From NCBI GenBank assembly GCA_018821435.1, contig JAHJME010000022.1, positions 146,363 to 210,362 of the forward strand: 64,000 nt of DNA. Direction: 5' to 3'. The stretch comes from Alphaproteobacteria bacterium. Its GTDB lineage: Bacteria > Pseudomonadota > Alphaproteobacteria > Caulobacterales > Caulobacteraceae. The translations under genes were made by a program, and so were the position numbers. The notes below the pieces were generated by a model that did no database searches, had not been told where the DNA came from, and was given only the letters and a program-made list of their open reading frames with translations. Shown here in pieces: positions 17,788 through 25,238 of this stretch. Numbering within the stretch: the first letter of the stretch is position 1; each line of letters starts with the position of its first letter.

Positions 17788-18207
17788 CTACGAGGTCATG
17801 CAGGCGGCGTTCAGGATGCCGACCGCGATGGAGATCATCATCAGATAGAGCGCCGTCGACATCTCGCCGCGCTCGATGCGGGCGGAGACGTCCGGCAGGG
17901 CGATGCGGCGGACCAGCCAGAAGGTGGCGATCTGGATCACGCCGGCCAGCAGGGCCCAGGCCACGAACTCGGGCAGGGAGTGGGTCTGGGTCAGGGCCGA
18001 GGCCAGGGGGATGACGTAGCCGATCAGGGCGCCGCCCAGGGCGACGGCCGCCGCCGAGTTGCCGGCGCGGATCAGCGCCCCCTCGTCGTGCGGCGTCATC
18101 CAGCGGTAAAGCGCCTTGAAGATCAGGGTGAAGCCGCCCGCCGCCAGGAAGGCGAGGGCGAAGTTCAGCGCGCCGGCGCCGAACGCGATGGGATCGAACC
18201 CGATCAT
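17788..18207 (-). CDS. DUF350 inner-membrane protein (YjfL-like)
   Basis: This 139-residue protein has four predicted membrane helices: FGAGALNFALAFLAAGGFTLI, SAAAVALGGALIGYVIPLASA, FVAWALLAGVIQIATFWLV and LYLMMISIAVGILNAACM. Length and helix pattern match DUF350 proteins such as YjfL. It overlaps the DUF2491 gene by 4 bases and is followed closely by the DUF1190 gene. DUF350 proteins often accompany PspA-type membrane stress proteins and ATP-grasp enzymes, as here. Confidence 0.87.
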   Translation of the reverse strand: MIGFDPIAFGAGALNFALAFLAAGGFTLIFKALYRWMTPHDEGALIRAGNSAAAVALGGALIGYVIPLASALTQTHSLPEFVAWALLAGVIQIATFWLVRRIALPDVSARIERGEMSTALYLMMISIAVGILNAACMTS

Positions 18208-18848
18208 GCTTGGAATTCTCCGATGTTCAGCGGAATGCCGACCATGATCTCATGGGTCAGGTCGCCGCCTTCAGGCTCCATCTCGATGGCGAGAAGGAGT
18301 TCGCGCCCGTCGCCCGGCAGATCGCGGGCGAAGAGCATGCTGGTCTGGTAGATGCGCCGCGGGTCGCGGCCGGAACGGTCGTCGTAGACCTCTTCCCAGA
18401 AACTGACCGGATCCTGCCGCTCGTCGGTGTCGCCGAACCAGAAGCGGCGGTACTCGGGCAGGTCGGCGTCGGTGAAGGTGCGGGCGCGCAGGCGGTCGGC
18501 CCACTCGCGCCTGGCCCGGGCGTCCGGGGGGTAGGCCGAGGCCCAGGGCACGAAGACGGTGAAGTCGTCGGCCTCCAGGCCCGCCGCGTCGGGGCTGACC
18601 ATCTGCAGCATCAGGTCGTCCTCGGTATAGAACCGGTGGACGAAGCCGTCGGCGCCGAGGTCGATCACGCCCTGGGCGACGATGTTGAGCACGTCGGTCT
18701 TGAGCTTGACCCGGGTGTCGCCGCCATAGCGGCGCCAGGCCAGCGGATCGAGCCGCACGCTGCGGCCGATGGTGACATTTCGCACCACTGGAACGGCCGA
18801 GACCCTTGCCTCGTCCTTGCGTCCGCCGAACAGTCCGCGAAAGATCAC
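18204..18848 (-). CDS. DUF2491 family protein (YjfK-like)
   Basis: This 214-residue, mostly soluble protein is the first gene of the leftward half of the yjf-type module. Recognisable DUF2491 features are IGRSVRLDPLAW, VAQGVIDLGADGFVHRFYTEDD, LMLQMVSPD and the C-terminal HEIMVGIPLNIGEFQA. No catalytic motif is apparent. It diverges from the DUF2170 gene across a 75-base control region that holds two palindromes. The function is unknown beyond association with the PspA/ATP-grasp stress module. Confidence 0.85.
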   Translation of the reverse strand: MIFRGLFGGRKDEARVSAVPVVRNVTIGRSVRLDPLAWRRYGGDTRVKLKTDVLNIVAQGVIDLGADGFVHRFYTEDDLMLQMVSPDAAGLEADDFTVFVPWASAYPPDARARREWADRLRARTFTDADLPEYRRFWFGDTDERQDPVSFWEEVYDDRSGRDPRRIYQTSMLFARDLPGDGRELLLAIEMEPEGGDLTHEIMVGIPLNIGEFQA

Positions 18849-18902
18849 GCCATCAGCCCTTGTAGAGGTTTAAGCATAGTCCCATGTTGTGGGTTGTCAA
18901 AC

Positions 18903-18926
18903 ATACGCGTATACATACCTGGTATG
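18903..18926. promoter_or_regulatory. Two adjacent palindromes, candidate operator of the yjf-type module
   Basis: ATACGCGTAT at 18903-18912 is a perfect 10-base palindrome. CATACC-T-GGTATG at 18914-18926 is a perfect 6+6 inverted repeat whose last three bases are the ATG of the DUF2170 gene. They lie between divergent stress-module genes. A ribbon-helix-helix type regulator, possibly the DUF2170 protein itself, could bind here. That is inference. Confidence 0.6.
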
Positions 18927-19589
18927 CGGAGTCCTAAGGATAAGGCGGCGGGCCTGAGCCCCGCGGAACGGACCCGGCTGTGGCGCGAGGAGCGCCAGCG
19001 GCTCGGGCTCGTGAAGCTGGAGCTGTGGGTTCCGCCGGGCGCCAAGTCCGATATCCAGGCCGCCGCCAGATCCATTATCACAGCTTCGAGCCGCGGACCG
19101 GCGCTGTTGAGAAACCCAGACCCTCCGCAGGGATCGTTCCAAATGGACCATGTCATCGACACCGACTGGTCGGTGAAGAGTCTTTCGCAGGCGCTCACCG
19201 AGACCCGCCTGCTACGCGACGGCGAATTGACCGCTCGTGTGCTGGAAGGCGCTGAACCCGTTCTGCAGATCACCATGCATGAGTTCGGCGACCTGCCGAT
19301 CTTCCTGTCGGTGGGCGCCGAACAAATCGTCGTGTCCGCCCTGATGTGGCCGGTCGACGAACAGAAGGACCAGGCGGCGTTCAACGTTTTCCTGCTCAAG
19401 GCCCAGAAACTGGTGCCGCTATCGAACTTCGGCATCACCACCGTCGGCGGACGGGACTATTACGAGGTGTTCGGCGAGCTGTCGTGCAAGACCACCTTGC
19501 AGACGGTCGTCATCGAGGTTCGCATGTTGGCGGAGAACGCGATCCGCGCCGCCGACGAACTGCGCGACACCTTCACCGCCGCCGCCTGA
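18924..19589 (+). CDS. DUF2170 protein (YjfI-like) with N-terminal ribbon-helix-helix-like segment
   Basis: The C-terminal part (about 74-221, from MDHVIDTDWSVKSLSQALTE) matches DUF2170, with LGDLPIFL-like ELGDLPIFLSVGAEQI and KAQKLVPLSNFGITTVGGRDYYEVFGELS features. E. coli YjfI is only that part. The extra 73 residues begin with a basic helix (SPAERTRLWREERQRLGL), then a strand KLELWVPPGAKSD and a helix, as in MazE-like or CopG-type DNA-binding antitoxins. The start is ATG 18924, inside a palindrome. It is 10 bases upstream of the PspA gene. The regulator role is inferred. Confidence 0.75.
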   Translation: MRSPKDKAAGLSPAERTRLWREERQRLGLVKLELWVPPGAKSDIQAAARSIITASSRGPALLRNPDPPQGSFQMDHVIDTDWSVKSLSQALTETRLLRDGELTARVLEGAEPVLQITMHEFGDLPIFLSVGAEQIVVSALMWPVDEQKDQAAFNVFLLKAQKLVPLSNFGITTVGGRDYYEVFGELSCKTTLQTVVIEVRMLAENAIRAADELRDTFTAAA

Positions 19590-19599
19590 GGATCATCGA

Positions 19600-20367
19600 A
19601 TGTCGATTTTCACGAAGCTGATCACCCTGTTCCGCGGCACGGCGCACGAAGCCGGCGCGGCGGTGGTGGACGCCAATGCGCTGCGCATCCTGGACCAGGA
19701 AATCCGCGACGCCGACAACGCCCTGGGCCGCGCCCGGGACGACTTGGCGACGCTGGTGGCGAAACGCCGGATGCTCGAGAAGGAGCTGCAGGGCCTGTCG
19801 GACCAGTCCGGCCGCTATGAGAGCTCGGCCCGCGCAGCCCTGGCGAAGGGCGACGAAGCCCTGGCCATGGAGGTTGCGACGCGGATCTCCGAGCTGGAGA
19901 GCGAGGTCGGCCTGAAGACCCCGCAGCTGGCCGACATGCGCAGCGCCGAGGAGCGCATGCACCAGACCATCGCCACCACCCAGCAGCGGGTCGAGAACCT
20001 GCGCCGGGAAATCGACGTGGTGAAGGTCAACGACAGCGTCCAGCGCGCGCAGGCCGCCGTGGCCAGCCAGGGCGCCGGCGCCTCGGCCCGCCTGGGCTCG
20101 GCCGCCGACAGCCTCAAGCGCATCAAGGAGCGCCAGGCGATCGCGGACGAGAAGTTCAAGGCCGCCGGCGAACTGGAAGACCGCCGCACCGGCGCCGACC
20201 TGGACGCCAAGCTGAAGGCCGCCGGCATCCTGCCGGGCCACTCGTCGGCCAACGACGTGCTGGCGCGGCTGAAGGCGCCCAAGGAAGACCCGATGCCCCA
20301 GCTGGAGGCCCCGCGCCTGCAGATCGAGGCCCAGCCGGTCCCGGTGAAGCGCGGCGAAGAGAGCTGA
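19600..20367 (+). CDS. PspA/IM30 family protein (YjfJ-like)
   Basis: This 255-residue ESCRT-III-like coiled-coil protein binds and stabilises the inner membrane under stress. It opens with the amphipathic MSIFTKLITLFRGTAHEAG. Long heptad-rich helices follow, such as DLATLVAKRRMLEKELQGL and ISELESEVGLKTPQLADM, then QTIATTQQRVENLRREIDVV. The C-terminus is low-complexity, Pro-rich and probably disordered. No pspBC or pspF is nearby; the DUF350/DUF2491/DUF1190/ATP-grasp partners instead mark the yjf type of Psp system. Confidence 0.92.
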   Translation: MSIFTKLITLFRGTAHEAGAAVVDANALRILDQEIRDADNALGRARDDLATLVAKRRMLEKELQGLSDQSGRYESSARAALAKGDEALAMEVATRISELESEVGLKTPQLADMRSAEERMHQTIATTQQRVENLRREIDVVKVNDSVQRAQAAVASQGAGASARLGSAADSLKRIKERQAIADEKFKAAGELEDRRTGADLDAKLKAAGILPGHSSANDVLARLKAPKEDPMPQLEAPRLQIEAQPVPVKRGEES

Positions 20368-20373
20368 TCCAAA

Positions 20374-20548
20374 CCCCTCCTCTCCCCCGGGCGTAGCCCG
20401 AGAGGGAGAGGGTCGGGAGAGGGCGGCGCGGCGCTTTTGATAATCACGACGGTCGGTCGAGGGCCCTCGGCTTGAAGCCGTGCGGCCGGTTCGCCCAGCC
20501 GCCCTCTCCCTACCCTCTCCCTCTCCGCTGCGCGGGGGGAGAGGAGGC
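20374..20548. repeat. Intergenic repeat family B, inverted doublet
   Basis: CCTCCTCTCCCCCGGGCG...GGGAGAGGGTCGGGAGAGGGCGG on the left is inverted as GCCGCCCTCTCCCTACCCTCTCCC...GGGGGGAGAGGAGG on the right. It fills the gap between the pspA-like and ATP-grasp genes of the stress module. A second copy is at 28758-28953. Confidence 0.8.
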
Positions 20549-20562
20549 TTCAGGAGCCACCC

Positions 20563-21726
20563 ATGAAACGCATCAAGACCGCCGAGCGCCCGGGCTGGGA
20601 CGACAAGGCCGAGGCGCTGGGGTTCACCTGGCGCCATCTGGACGGGGCGCGGTACTGGGACGAGCGGGCCTACTACGCCTTCAGCCTCGACGAGATCGAG
20701 GACGAGATCGAGGCGCCGGCGCGCGAGCTGCACACCCTGTGCCTCAGCCTTGTCGACGAGGTGGTGAAGTCCGAAGAGCTGATGGCCAAGCTGGCCATCC
20801 CCGAGGCGTCCCGCGACGACGTGGCGGAGAGCTGGGCGCGAAAGGATCCGTCGCTCTACGGCCGCTTCGACTTCGCCTATGACGGCACGGGCCCGGCCAA
20901 GCTGTTCGAGTACAACGCCGACACCCCCACCAGCATCTACGAGACCGGCACGTTCCAGTGGGTCTGGCTGGAGGACATGATCGCGTCCGGCGCCTTGCCC
21001 GCCACGGCCGACCAGTTCAACAGCCTGCACGAAAAGCTGGAGCAGCGGTTCAAGGCCATCTTCCCGGCCGGCGGCTTCGTCCACTTCGCCAGCGACGCCG
21101 ACACGGTCGAGGACCGGCAGACGGTGAAGTACCTGGAGGACATCGCGACCCAGGCGGGGATCGAGCCCAAGTTCGTGCCGATCGACGCCATCGGCCTGGA
21201 TGCCGAGGGCCGGTTCGTCGACCAGGACAACTACCTGATCAACGCGCTGTTCAAGCTGTACCCGTGGGAGGAGATGTTCCGCGAGGACTACGCGCCCAAG
21301 ATCAAGGGCTCGAAGACCCAGTTCATCGAGCCGGCGTGGAAGGCGATCCTGTCCAACAAGGGGATGCTGCCGCTGCTGTGGGCGCGCCACGCGGGCCACC
21401 CGAACCTGCTGCCGGCGTTCTTCGAGGACGACCCCAGGTCAGCGGAGCTGGTCAAGTCGTATGTGCGGAAACCGCTGTTCAGCCGCGAAGGCGCCAATAT
21501 CGAGCTGGTCGACGACGGTCGGCGCGCGAAGGTGCTGGACCAGGGCTATGGCGAAGAGGGCCACATCCGCCAGGCGCTGCACGCGCTGACGCCGTTCGAT
21601 GGGAACTACCCGGTCATCGGCGCGTGGATCGTGGGCGACGAGCCGGCGGGCGTCGGCATCCGCGAGGACCGCAGCCGGGTGACGAAGAATCTGAGCCGGT
21701 TCGTACCGCATGTGATCCTTCCCTAG
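20563..21726 (+). CDS. Glutathionylspermidine synthase family ATP-grasp protein (YjfC-like)
   Basis: This 387-residue protein equals E. coli YjfC in length and matches the C-terminal synthetase domain of glutathionylspermidine synthase. Motifs include GRFDFAYDG, LFEYNADTPTSIYETGTFQWVWLED (nucleotide/metal site), FIEPAWKAILSNKGMLPLLW, and YVRKPLFSREGANIEL. YjfC-type enzymes lack the amidase half, and their substrate is not established; ligation of a polyamine or peptide is the family expectation. It is the last gene of the plus-strand half of the module, 195 bases after the PspA-like gene. Confidence 0.88.
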   Translation: MKRIKTAERPGWDDKAEALGFTWRHLDGARYWDERAYYAFSLDEIEDEIEAPARELHTLCLSLVDEVVKSEELMAKLAIPEASRDDVAESWARKDPSLYGRFDFAYDGTGPAKLFEYNADTPTSIYETGTFQWVWLEDMIASGALPATADQFNSLHEKLEQRFKAIFPAGGFVHFASDADTVEDRQTVKYLEDIATQAGIEPKFVPIDAIGLDAEGRFVDQDNYLINALFKLYPWEEMFREDYAPKIKGSKTQFIEPAWKAILSNKGMLPLLWARHAGHPNLLPAFFEDDPRSAELVKSYVRKPLFSREGANIELVDDGRRAKVLDQGYGEEGHIRQALHALTPFDGNYPVIGAWIVGDEPAGVGIREDRSRVTKNLSRFVPHVILP

Positions 21727-21732
21727 TTCGAA

Positions 21733-21876
21733 GTGTCATCCCGGTTTTGGCGCAGCCAAAGAGCGGGACCCCGATCTGTCGAGGCGGGGGGTTGGTTAGG
21801 TGGCGACGCGTTGCGCAGCGTTCGACGCAACACATCGGGGTCCCGGTCTTCGCGTGCCGCGAAACCGGGATGACAC
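21733..21876. repeat. Intergenic repeat family C, long inverted repeat
   Basis: GTGTCATCCCGGTTTTGG at the left is answered by AAACCGGGATGACAC at the right. An inner pair GCGGGACCCCGAT / ATCGGGGTCCCG lies within. It forms a long hairpin between two convergent transcripts. Confidence 0.8.
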
Positions 21877-21903
21877 CTGAGGTAGGTGTGACGGTTCGCC
21901 AAA

Positions 21904-21942
21904 AAGTCAGAAGGCGCAGGGTGTGGGCCCCCGCGCCTTCTG
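21904..21942 (-). terminator. Intrinsic terminator for the minus-strand small membrane protein
   Basis: A 10-base perfect stem (21908-21917 with 21933-21942) is followed on the minus strand by ACTTTTTGG. It lies about 120 bases past the stop of the small gene at 22062. Confidence 0.6.
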
Positions 21943-21992
21943 AAGTTCCAGGCGGCTGCGGTTTGCGGAACGCAGTCCTGGTGACTCGGTGA

Positions 21993-22050
21993 AACCCCTC
22001 ATCCGTCGGCCTGCGGCCGCCACCTTCTCCCGCAAGGGGAGAAGGACCCA
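21993..22050. repeat. Short GC-rich inverted segment
   Basis: ACCCCTCATCCGTCGGCCTGCGGCCGCC and CTTCTCCCGCAAGGGGAGAAG form small hairpins. The sequence style is that of dispersed intergenic repeats, but no second copy is in the window. Confidence 0.4.
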
Positions 22051-22061
22051 GGGAGCGGCCG

Positions 22062-22199
22062 CTACAGCAGCGTGAAGACGCCCAGGGTGATGGGGATGAT
22101 GAAGACCACCGCGACGACCAGGCCGATGACCACATCGTGCAGGTGGCGGTCGGCGGTTTCGGCGCGGAAGTGGACGTTGTCGATGCAGTCGGTGGTCAT
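22062..22199 (-). CDS. Small single-pass membrane protein (45 residues)
   Basis: This short gene reads MTTDCIDNVHFRAETADRH, then LHDVVIGLVVAVVFIIPITLGVFTLL. That is a polar N-terminus of about 20 residues followed by one membrane helix ending at the C-terminus. AGGAG lies six bases before the ATG. A likely terminator is downstream and a LysR gene stop lies 97 bases upstream in the same direction. The family is not recognised. Good RBS, codon use and topology argue that it is real. Confidence 0.65.
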   Translation of the reverse strand: MTTDCIDNVHFRAETADRHLHDVVIGLVVAVVFIIPITLGVFTLL

Positions 22200-22295
22200 G
22201 GGACGCTCCTGGGGCGGGAGGTTTCGGATGACCGTCTTAGACGCCGACAGAGCTTGGCCGACAAAGGAGAAGTCGGCCGTTCAGTTGAGCTGAGA

Positions 22296-23207
22296 TCACT
22301 CGAAGCGCTGCAGTCCGTCGGCGTCGGCCTGGGCGAGGAGCCAGTTTCGGAACTTGCGGATGTCGGGCCGGTCGGCCTTTTCCGGCAGGGTCAGGATCCA
22401 CTGGCTGAACGAGCTGCGCAGCTCGATGTCGAAGGGCTTGACCAGCCGGCCGGTGGCCAGTTCGTCCAGCACCAGGGCGCGTTCGCCCAGGGCCACGCCG
22501 CGCCCGGCGATCGCCGCCTCGATGGCCAGGTAGACGTTCGAGAACTGCTGGCCGCCCCGCCAGTCCACCTCGGGCGCGCCGGCCTGCGCCAGCCAGTCGC
22601 CCCAGTGCGGCTCGCCCTGGGCCAGATAGACGTCGGCCAGCAGGTGCGCCCGCGCCAGGTCGTGCGGCGTGGTCAGGTGGGTCTGCTCCAGCAGGCGCGG
22701 GCTGCAGACCGGGAACATGAACAGCGACACCAGCTTGTGGGCCGAGAAGCCGGGGTAGGGGCCGCGGCCGAAGCGGATCGCCACGTCGTAGCGCTCGCGC
22801 ACCAGATCGACCGCCGCGTCGGAGGCGGCGACCAGCACCTGGATGTCGGGATGGCGCTCGTTGAACAGGTGCAGGCGCGGCACCAGCCAGCGGGCGGCGA
22901 ACGAATGCATGGCGGTGACGGCCAGCACGCCCGGCCGCTCGGCGCGCACCTCGGCGACGGCCTCCTCCATCAGGCTGAGGCCCTGGCGGACGCCGACCGC
23001 CAGGCGCCGGCCGGTCTCGGTCAGGCGGACGGCGCGGTTGAAGCGCTCGAACAGGCGGATGGCCAGTTCGGTCTCCAGGGCCTTGATCTGGCGGCTGACG
23101 GCGCCGGGGGTGATCGCCAGCTCCTCGGCGGCCTGGAGGAAGCTTTCGTGCCGGGCCGCCGCCTCGAAGACCCGCAGGGCGGTCAGTGGGAGGCGAGGGG
23201 CGCTCAT
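22296..23207 (-). CDS. LysR-type transcriptional regulator (GcvA-like)
   Basis: This 303-residue regulator has an N-terminal winged helix: LTALRVFEAAARHESFLQAAEELAITPGAVSRQIKALE, then LFERFNRAVRLTETGRRLA. A periplasmic-binding-like effector domain follows. The LTALRVFEAAARH start resembles GcvA regulators. The start at 23207 (MSAPRLPLTAL) overlaps the nth stop by 4 bases, so it is co-transcribed with nth and not divergent from an obvious target. The target and effector are unknown. Confidence 0.88.
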   Translation of the reverse strand: MSAPRLPLTALRVFEAAARHESFLQAAEELAITPGAVSRQIKALETELAIRLFERFNRAVRLTETGRRLAVGVRQGLSLMEEAVAEVRAERPGVLAVTAMHSFAARWLVPRLHLFNERHPDIQVLVAASDAAVDLVRERYDVAIRFGRGPYPGFSAHKLVSLFMFPVCSPRLLEQTHLTTPHDLARAHLLADVYLAQGEPHWGDWLAQAGAPEVDWRGGQQFSNVYLAIEAAIAGRGVALGERALVLDELATGRLVKPFDIELRSSFSQWILTLPEKADRPDIRKFRNWLLAQADADGLQRFE

Positions 23208-23878
23208 GCGGCGAGGAACAGGTGGCGCGAGGGGCAGAGGTCGGCGACGACGCAGTCCTCGCACTTGGGCCGGCGCGCCACGCAGGTGTAGCGGCCGTGC
23301 AGGATCAGCCAGTGGTGGGCGCGGGTCAGGGCCGGTTCGGGCACGATGGCCATCAGGTCGGCCTCGACCTTGTCCGGCGTCTTGCCGGTGGAGAGGCCCA
23401 GGCGGTGCGAGACGCGGAAGACGTGGGTGTCGACGGCGATGGCCGGCTCGATCCGCAGCTCGTTCAGCACCACCGAGGCGGTCTTGCGGCCGACGCCGGG
23501 CAGGGCCTGGAGTTGTTCGCGGACCAGGGGGACCTCGCCGCCGTGCTGGTCGATCAGGATCTCGGCCATCCGGATCACGTTCTTGGCCTTGGTGTTGTAG
23601 AGGCCGATGGACGAGATGAACGGCTTCAGGCCGGCCTCGCCCAGGGCCAGCATCTTCTGCGGCGTGTCGGCGACGGCGAAGAGCCTGGCGGTGGCCTTGT
23701 TGACCGAGACATCCGTGGCCTGGGCCGACAGGGCGACCGAGACGACCAGTTCGTAGGGGCTGGCGTAGTTCAGCTCGGTGCGGGGGTCGGATTCCTGGGC
23801 CTCGAACCGCTCGAAGATCTCCGCGATCCGCGCGACCTCGGCGGGTTTCAGTTTCCGGCGGGGCGGGGGCTTGGCCAT
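23204..23878 (-). CDS. nth: Endonuclease III
   Basis: This DNA glycosylase/AP lyase removes oxidised pyrimidines. The 224-residue protein has the helix-hairpin-helix LPGVGRKTASVV with catalytic Lys132 and Asp150 in AVDTHVFRVSHRLGL. The [4Fe-4S] ligands Cys199, Cys206, Cys209 and Cys215 are in the C-x6-C-x2-C-x5-C spacing. It follows an SDR gene by 6 bases and overlaps the LysR gene. Confidence 0.96.
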   Translation of the reverse strand: MAKPPPRRKLKPAEVARIAEIFERFEAQESDPRTELNYASPYELVVSVALSAQATDVSVNKATARLFAVADTPQKMLALGEAGLKPFISSIGLYNTKAKNVIRMAEILIDQHGGEVPLVREQLQALPGVGRKTASVVLNELRIEPAIAVDTHVFRVSHRLGLSTGKTPDKVEADLMAIVPEPALTRAHHWLILHGRYTCVARRPKCEDCVVADLCPSRHLFLAA

Positions 23879-23884
23879 GGGGGG

Positions 23885-24655
23885 TTAGCCCCGATCCACC
23901 GCGAACGGGCCGAACGCCTGCTGGACCGGCATGAGCTCCAGGGTGTTGACGTTGATGTGGGCCGGCAGCTTGAGGACGCCTTCGCAGACCAGGGCGACGT
24001 CGTCGGCGCTCATGGCGTGGACGCCAGTGTAGACCTTGTCGGCGGCGGTCTGGTCGCCCTTGAAGCGGACGACCGAGAACTCGGTGTCGGCCATGCCGGG
24101 CTCGATGGAGGTGACGCGGATCTTCGTGCCGATCAGGTCGGCGCGCAGGTTCAGCGAGAACTGGCGCACGAAGCTCTTGGTCGCCCCGTACACATTGCCG
24201 CCGGGATAGGGGTAGCTGGCCGCCACGGAGGAGATGTTGACCACGTCGCCGCGGTCGCGGGCCACCATGCCCGGCAGGACCGCGCGGGTCATGCGCACCA
24301 GGCCGGTGACGTTGGTGGCGATCATCGTCTCCCAGTCGCCGAGGTTGGCCTCGTGGGCCTTGCTGAGGCCCAGGGCTAGGCCGGCGTTGTTGTAGAGGAT
24401 GTCGATGGCCTCGAACCCGGCCGGCAGGCTGGGCAGCAGGGCGGCGATCGAGGCGGGGTCGGTGACGTCCAGCTCGCGGGTGAGCAGGCGGTCGGTCTTC
24501 AGGTCTTTGGCCAGCGCCTCCAGCCGCTCGGCGCGGCGGCCGGTCGCGATCACCTGCGCGCCGGCGGCCAGCAGGCGCCGCGCCATGGCCTCGCCGAAGC
24601 CGGAGGTGGCGCCGGTCACCAGCGCGATGCGGCCTTCAGCCCAGGTCTCGGTCAT
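23885..24655 (-). CDS. Short-chain dehydrogenase/reductase (YdfG-like)
   Basis: This 256-residue classical SDR resembles YdfG-type 3-hydroxy acid dehydrogenases. It has the NADP-binding GATSGFGEAMARRLL, the ATGRRAERLEAL motif that favours NADP, and DILYNNAGLALG. The active-site region is ISSVAASYPYPGGNVYGATKSFV, with Ser, Tyr and Lys, and IEPGMADTEFSVVRFKGD follows. The start at 24655 is chosen because the upstream extension to 24709 is basic, Pro-rich and outside the family. The substrate is unproven. Confidence 0.88.
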   Translation of the reverse strand: MTETWAEGRIALVTGATSGFGEAMARRLLAAGAQVIATGRRAERLEALAKDLKTDRLLTRELDVTDPASIAALLPSLPAGFEAIDILYNNAGLALGLSKAHEANLGDWETMIATNVTGLVRMTRAVLPGMVARDRGDVVNISSVAASYPYPGGNVYGATKSFVRQFSLNLRADLIGTKIRVTSIEPGMADTEFSVVRFKGDQTAADKVYTGVHAMSADDVALVCEGVLKLPAHINVNTLELMPVQQAFGPFAVDRG

Positions 24656-24761
24656 TGGTCTGCCTCTTCGCTTCGCCGGTGGGATAGGGGGTCGCGCGGC
24701 GGCCTTCAAGGCGCGAGAGCCAGTTCCGCAGGCGTGGACTTCCCGCTATCGTCGCCCCCCG

Positions 24762-25238
24762 ATGACCTGGCCGCTCTACATGGACGCGGAGATCAAGCCG
24801 AACCGCTCGCTGTCCGAGCGGGGGTTTGTCATCCTGATCTCGGTGATCACCCTGGCGAACGTGGCGTCGGCGGCGGTGTTCGTGCGGATGGGCGCGCCGT
24901 TCGTGTTGCCGTTCCTGGGGCTGGATCTGCTGGCGGTCGTGGTGGCGTTCATGGTCAGCTTCAAGTCCGGCCGGGTGATCGAGCGGGTGCAGGTGAGCCC
25001 GGCCGAGGTGCGGATCACCTATGAGACCGCGAACGCCAGCCGCGTGGTCTGGGAAAGCCCCACGGCGTTCACCCGGGTGACCACCGAGCGCGACGACGAG
25101 GACCGGGTGATGGGCCTGCGCCTGGCGCTGTCGGGCCGCCAGACGGCCGTGGCGGCCGCGCTGAGCCCCGGCGAGCGCGGCGAGTTCGCCAAGGCCCTGG
25201 AAGAGGCGATCCGCCAGGCGCGGAGCCACAGGACCTAG
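24762..25238 (+). CDS. DUF2244 membrane protein
   Basis: This 158-residue protein has two adjacent membrane helices, [22 protein letters not shown] and [21 protein letters not shown] cytoplasmic C-terminal domain ([25 protein letters not shown]) follows. This layout is that of DUF2244, a family often encoded near respiratory or DNA-repair genes with no known function. The start is ATG 24762; an inner ATG at 24780 is possible. Its stop overlaps the convergent hslU stop. Confidence 0.83.
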   Translation: MTWPLYMDAEIKPNRSLSERGFVILISVITLANVASAAVFVRMGAPFVLPFLGLDLLAVVVAFMVSFKSGRVIERVQVSPAEVRITYETANASRVVWESPTAFTRVTTERDDEDRVMGLRLALSGRQTAVAAALSPGERGEFAKALEEAIRQARSHRT

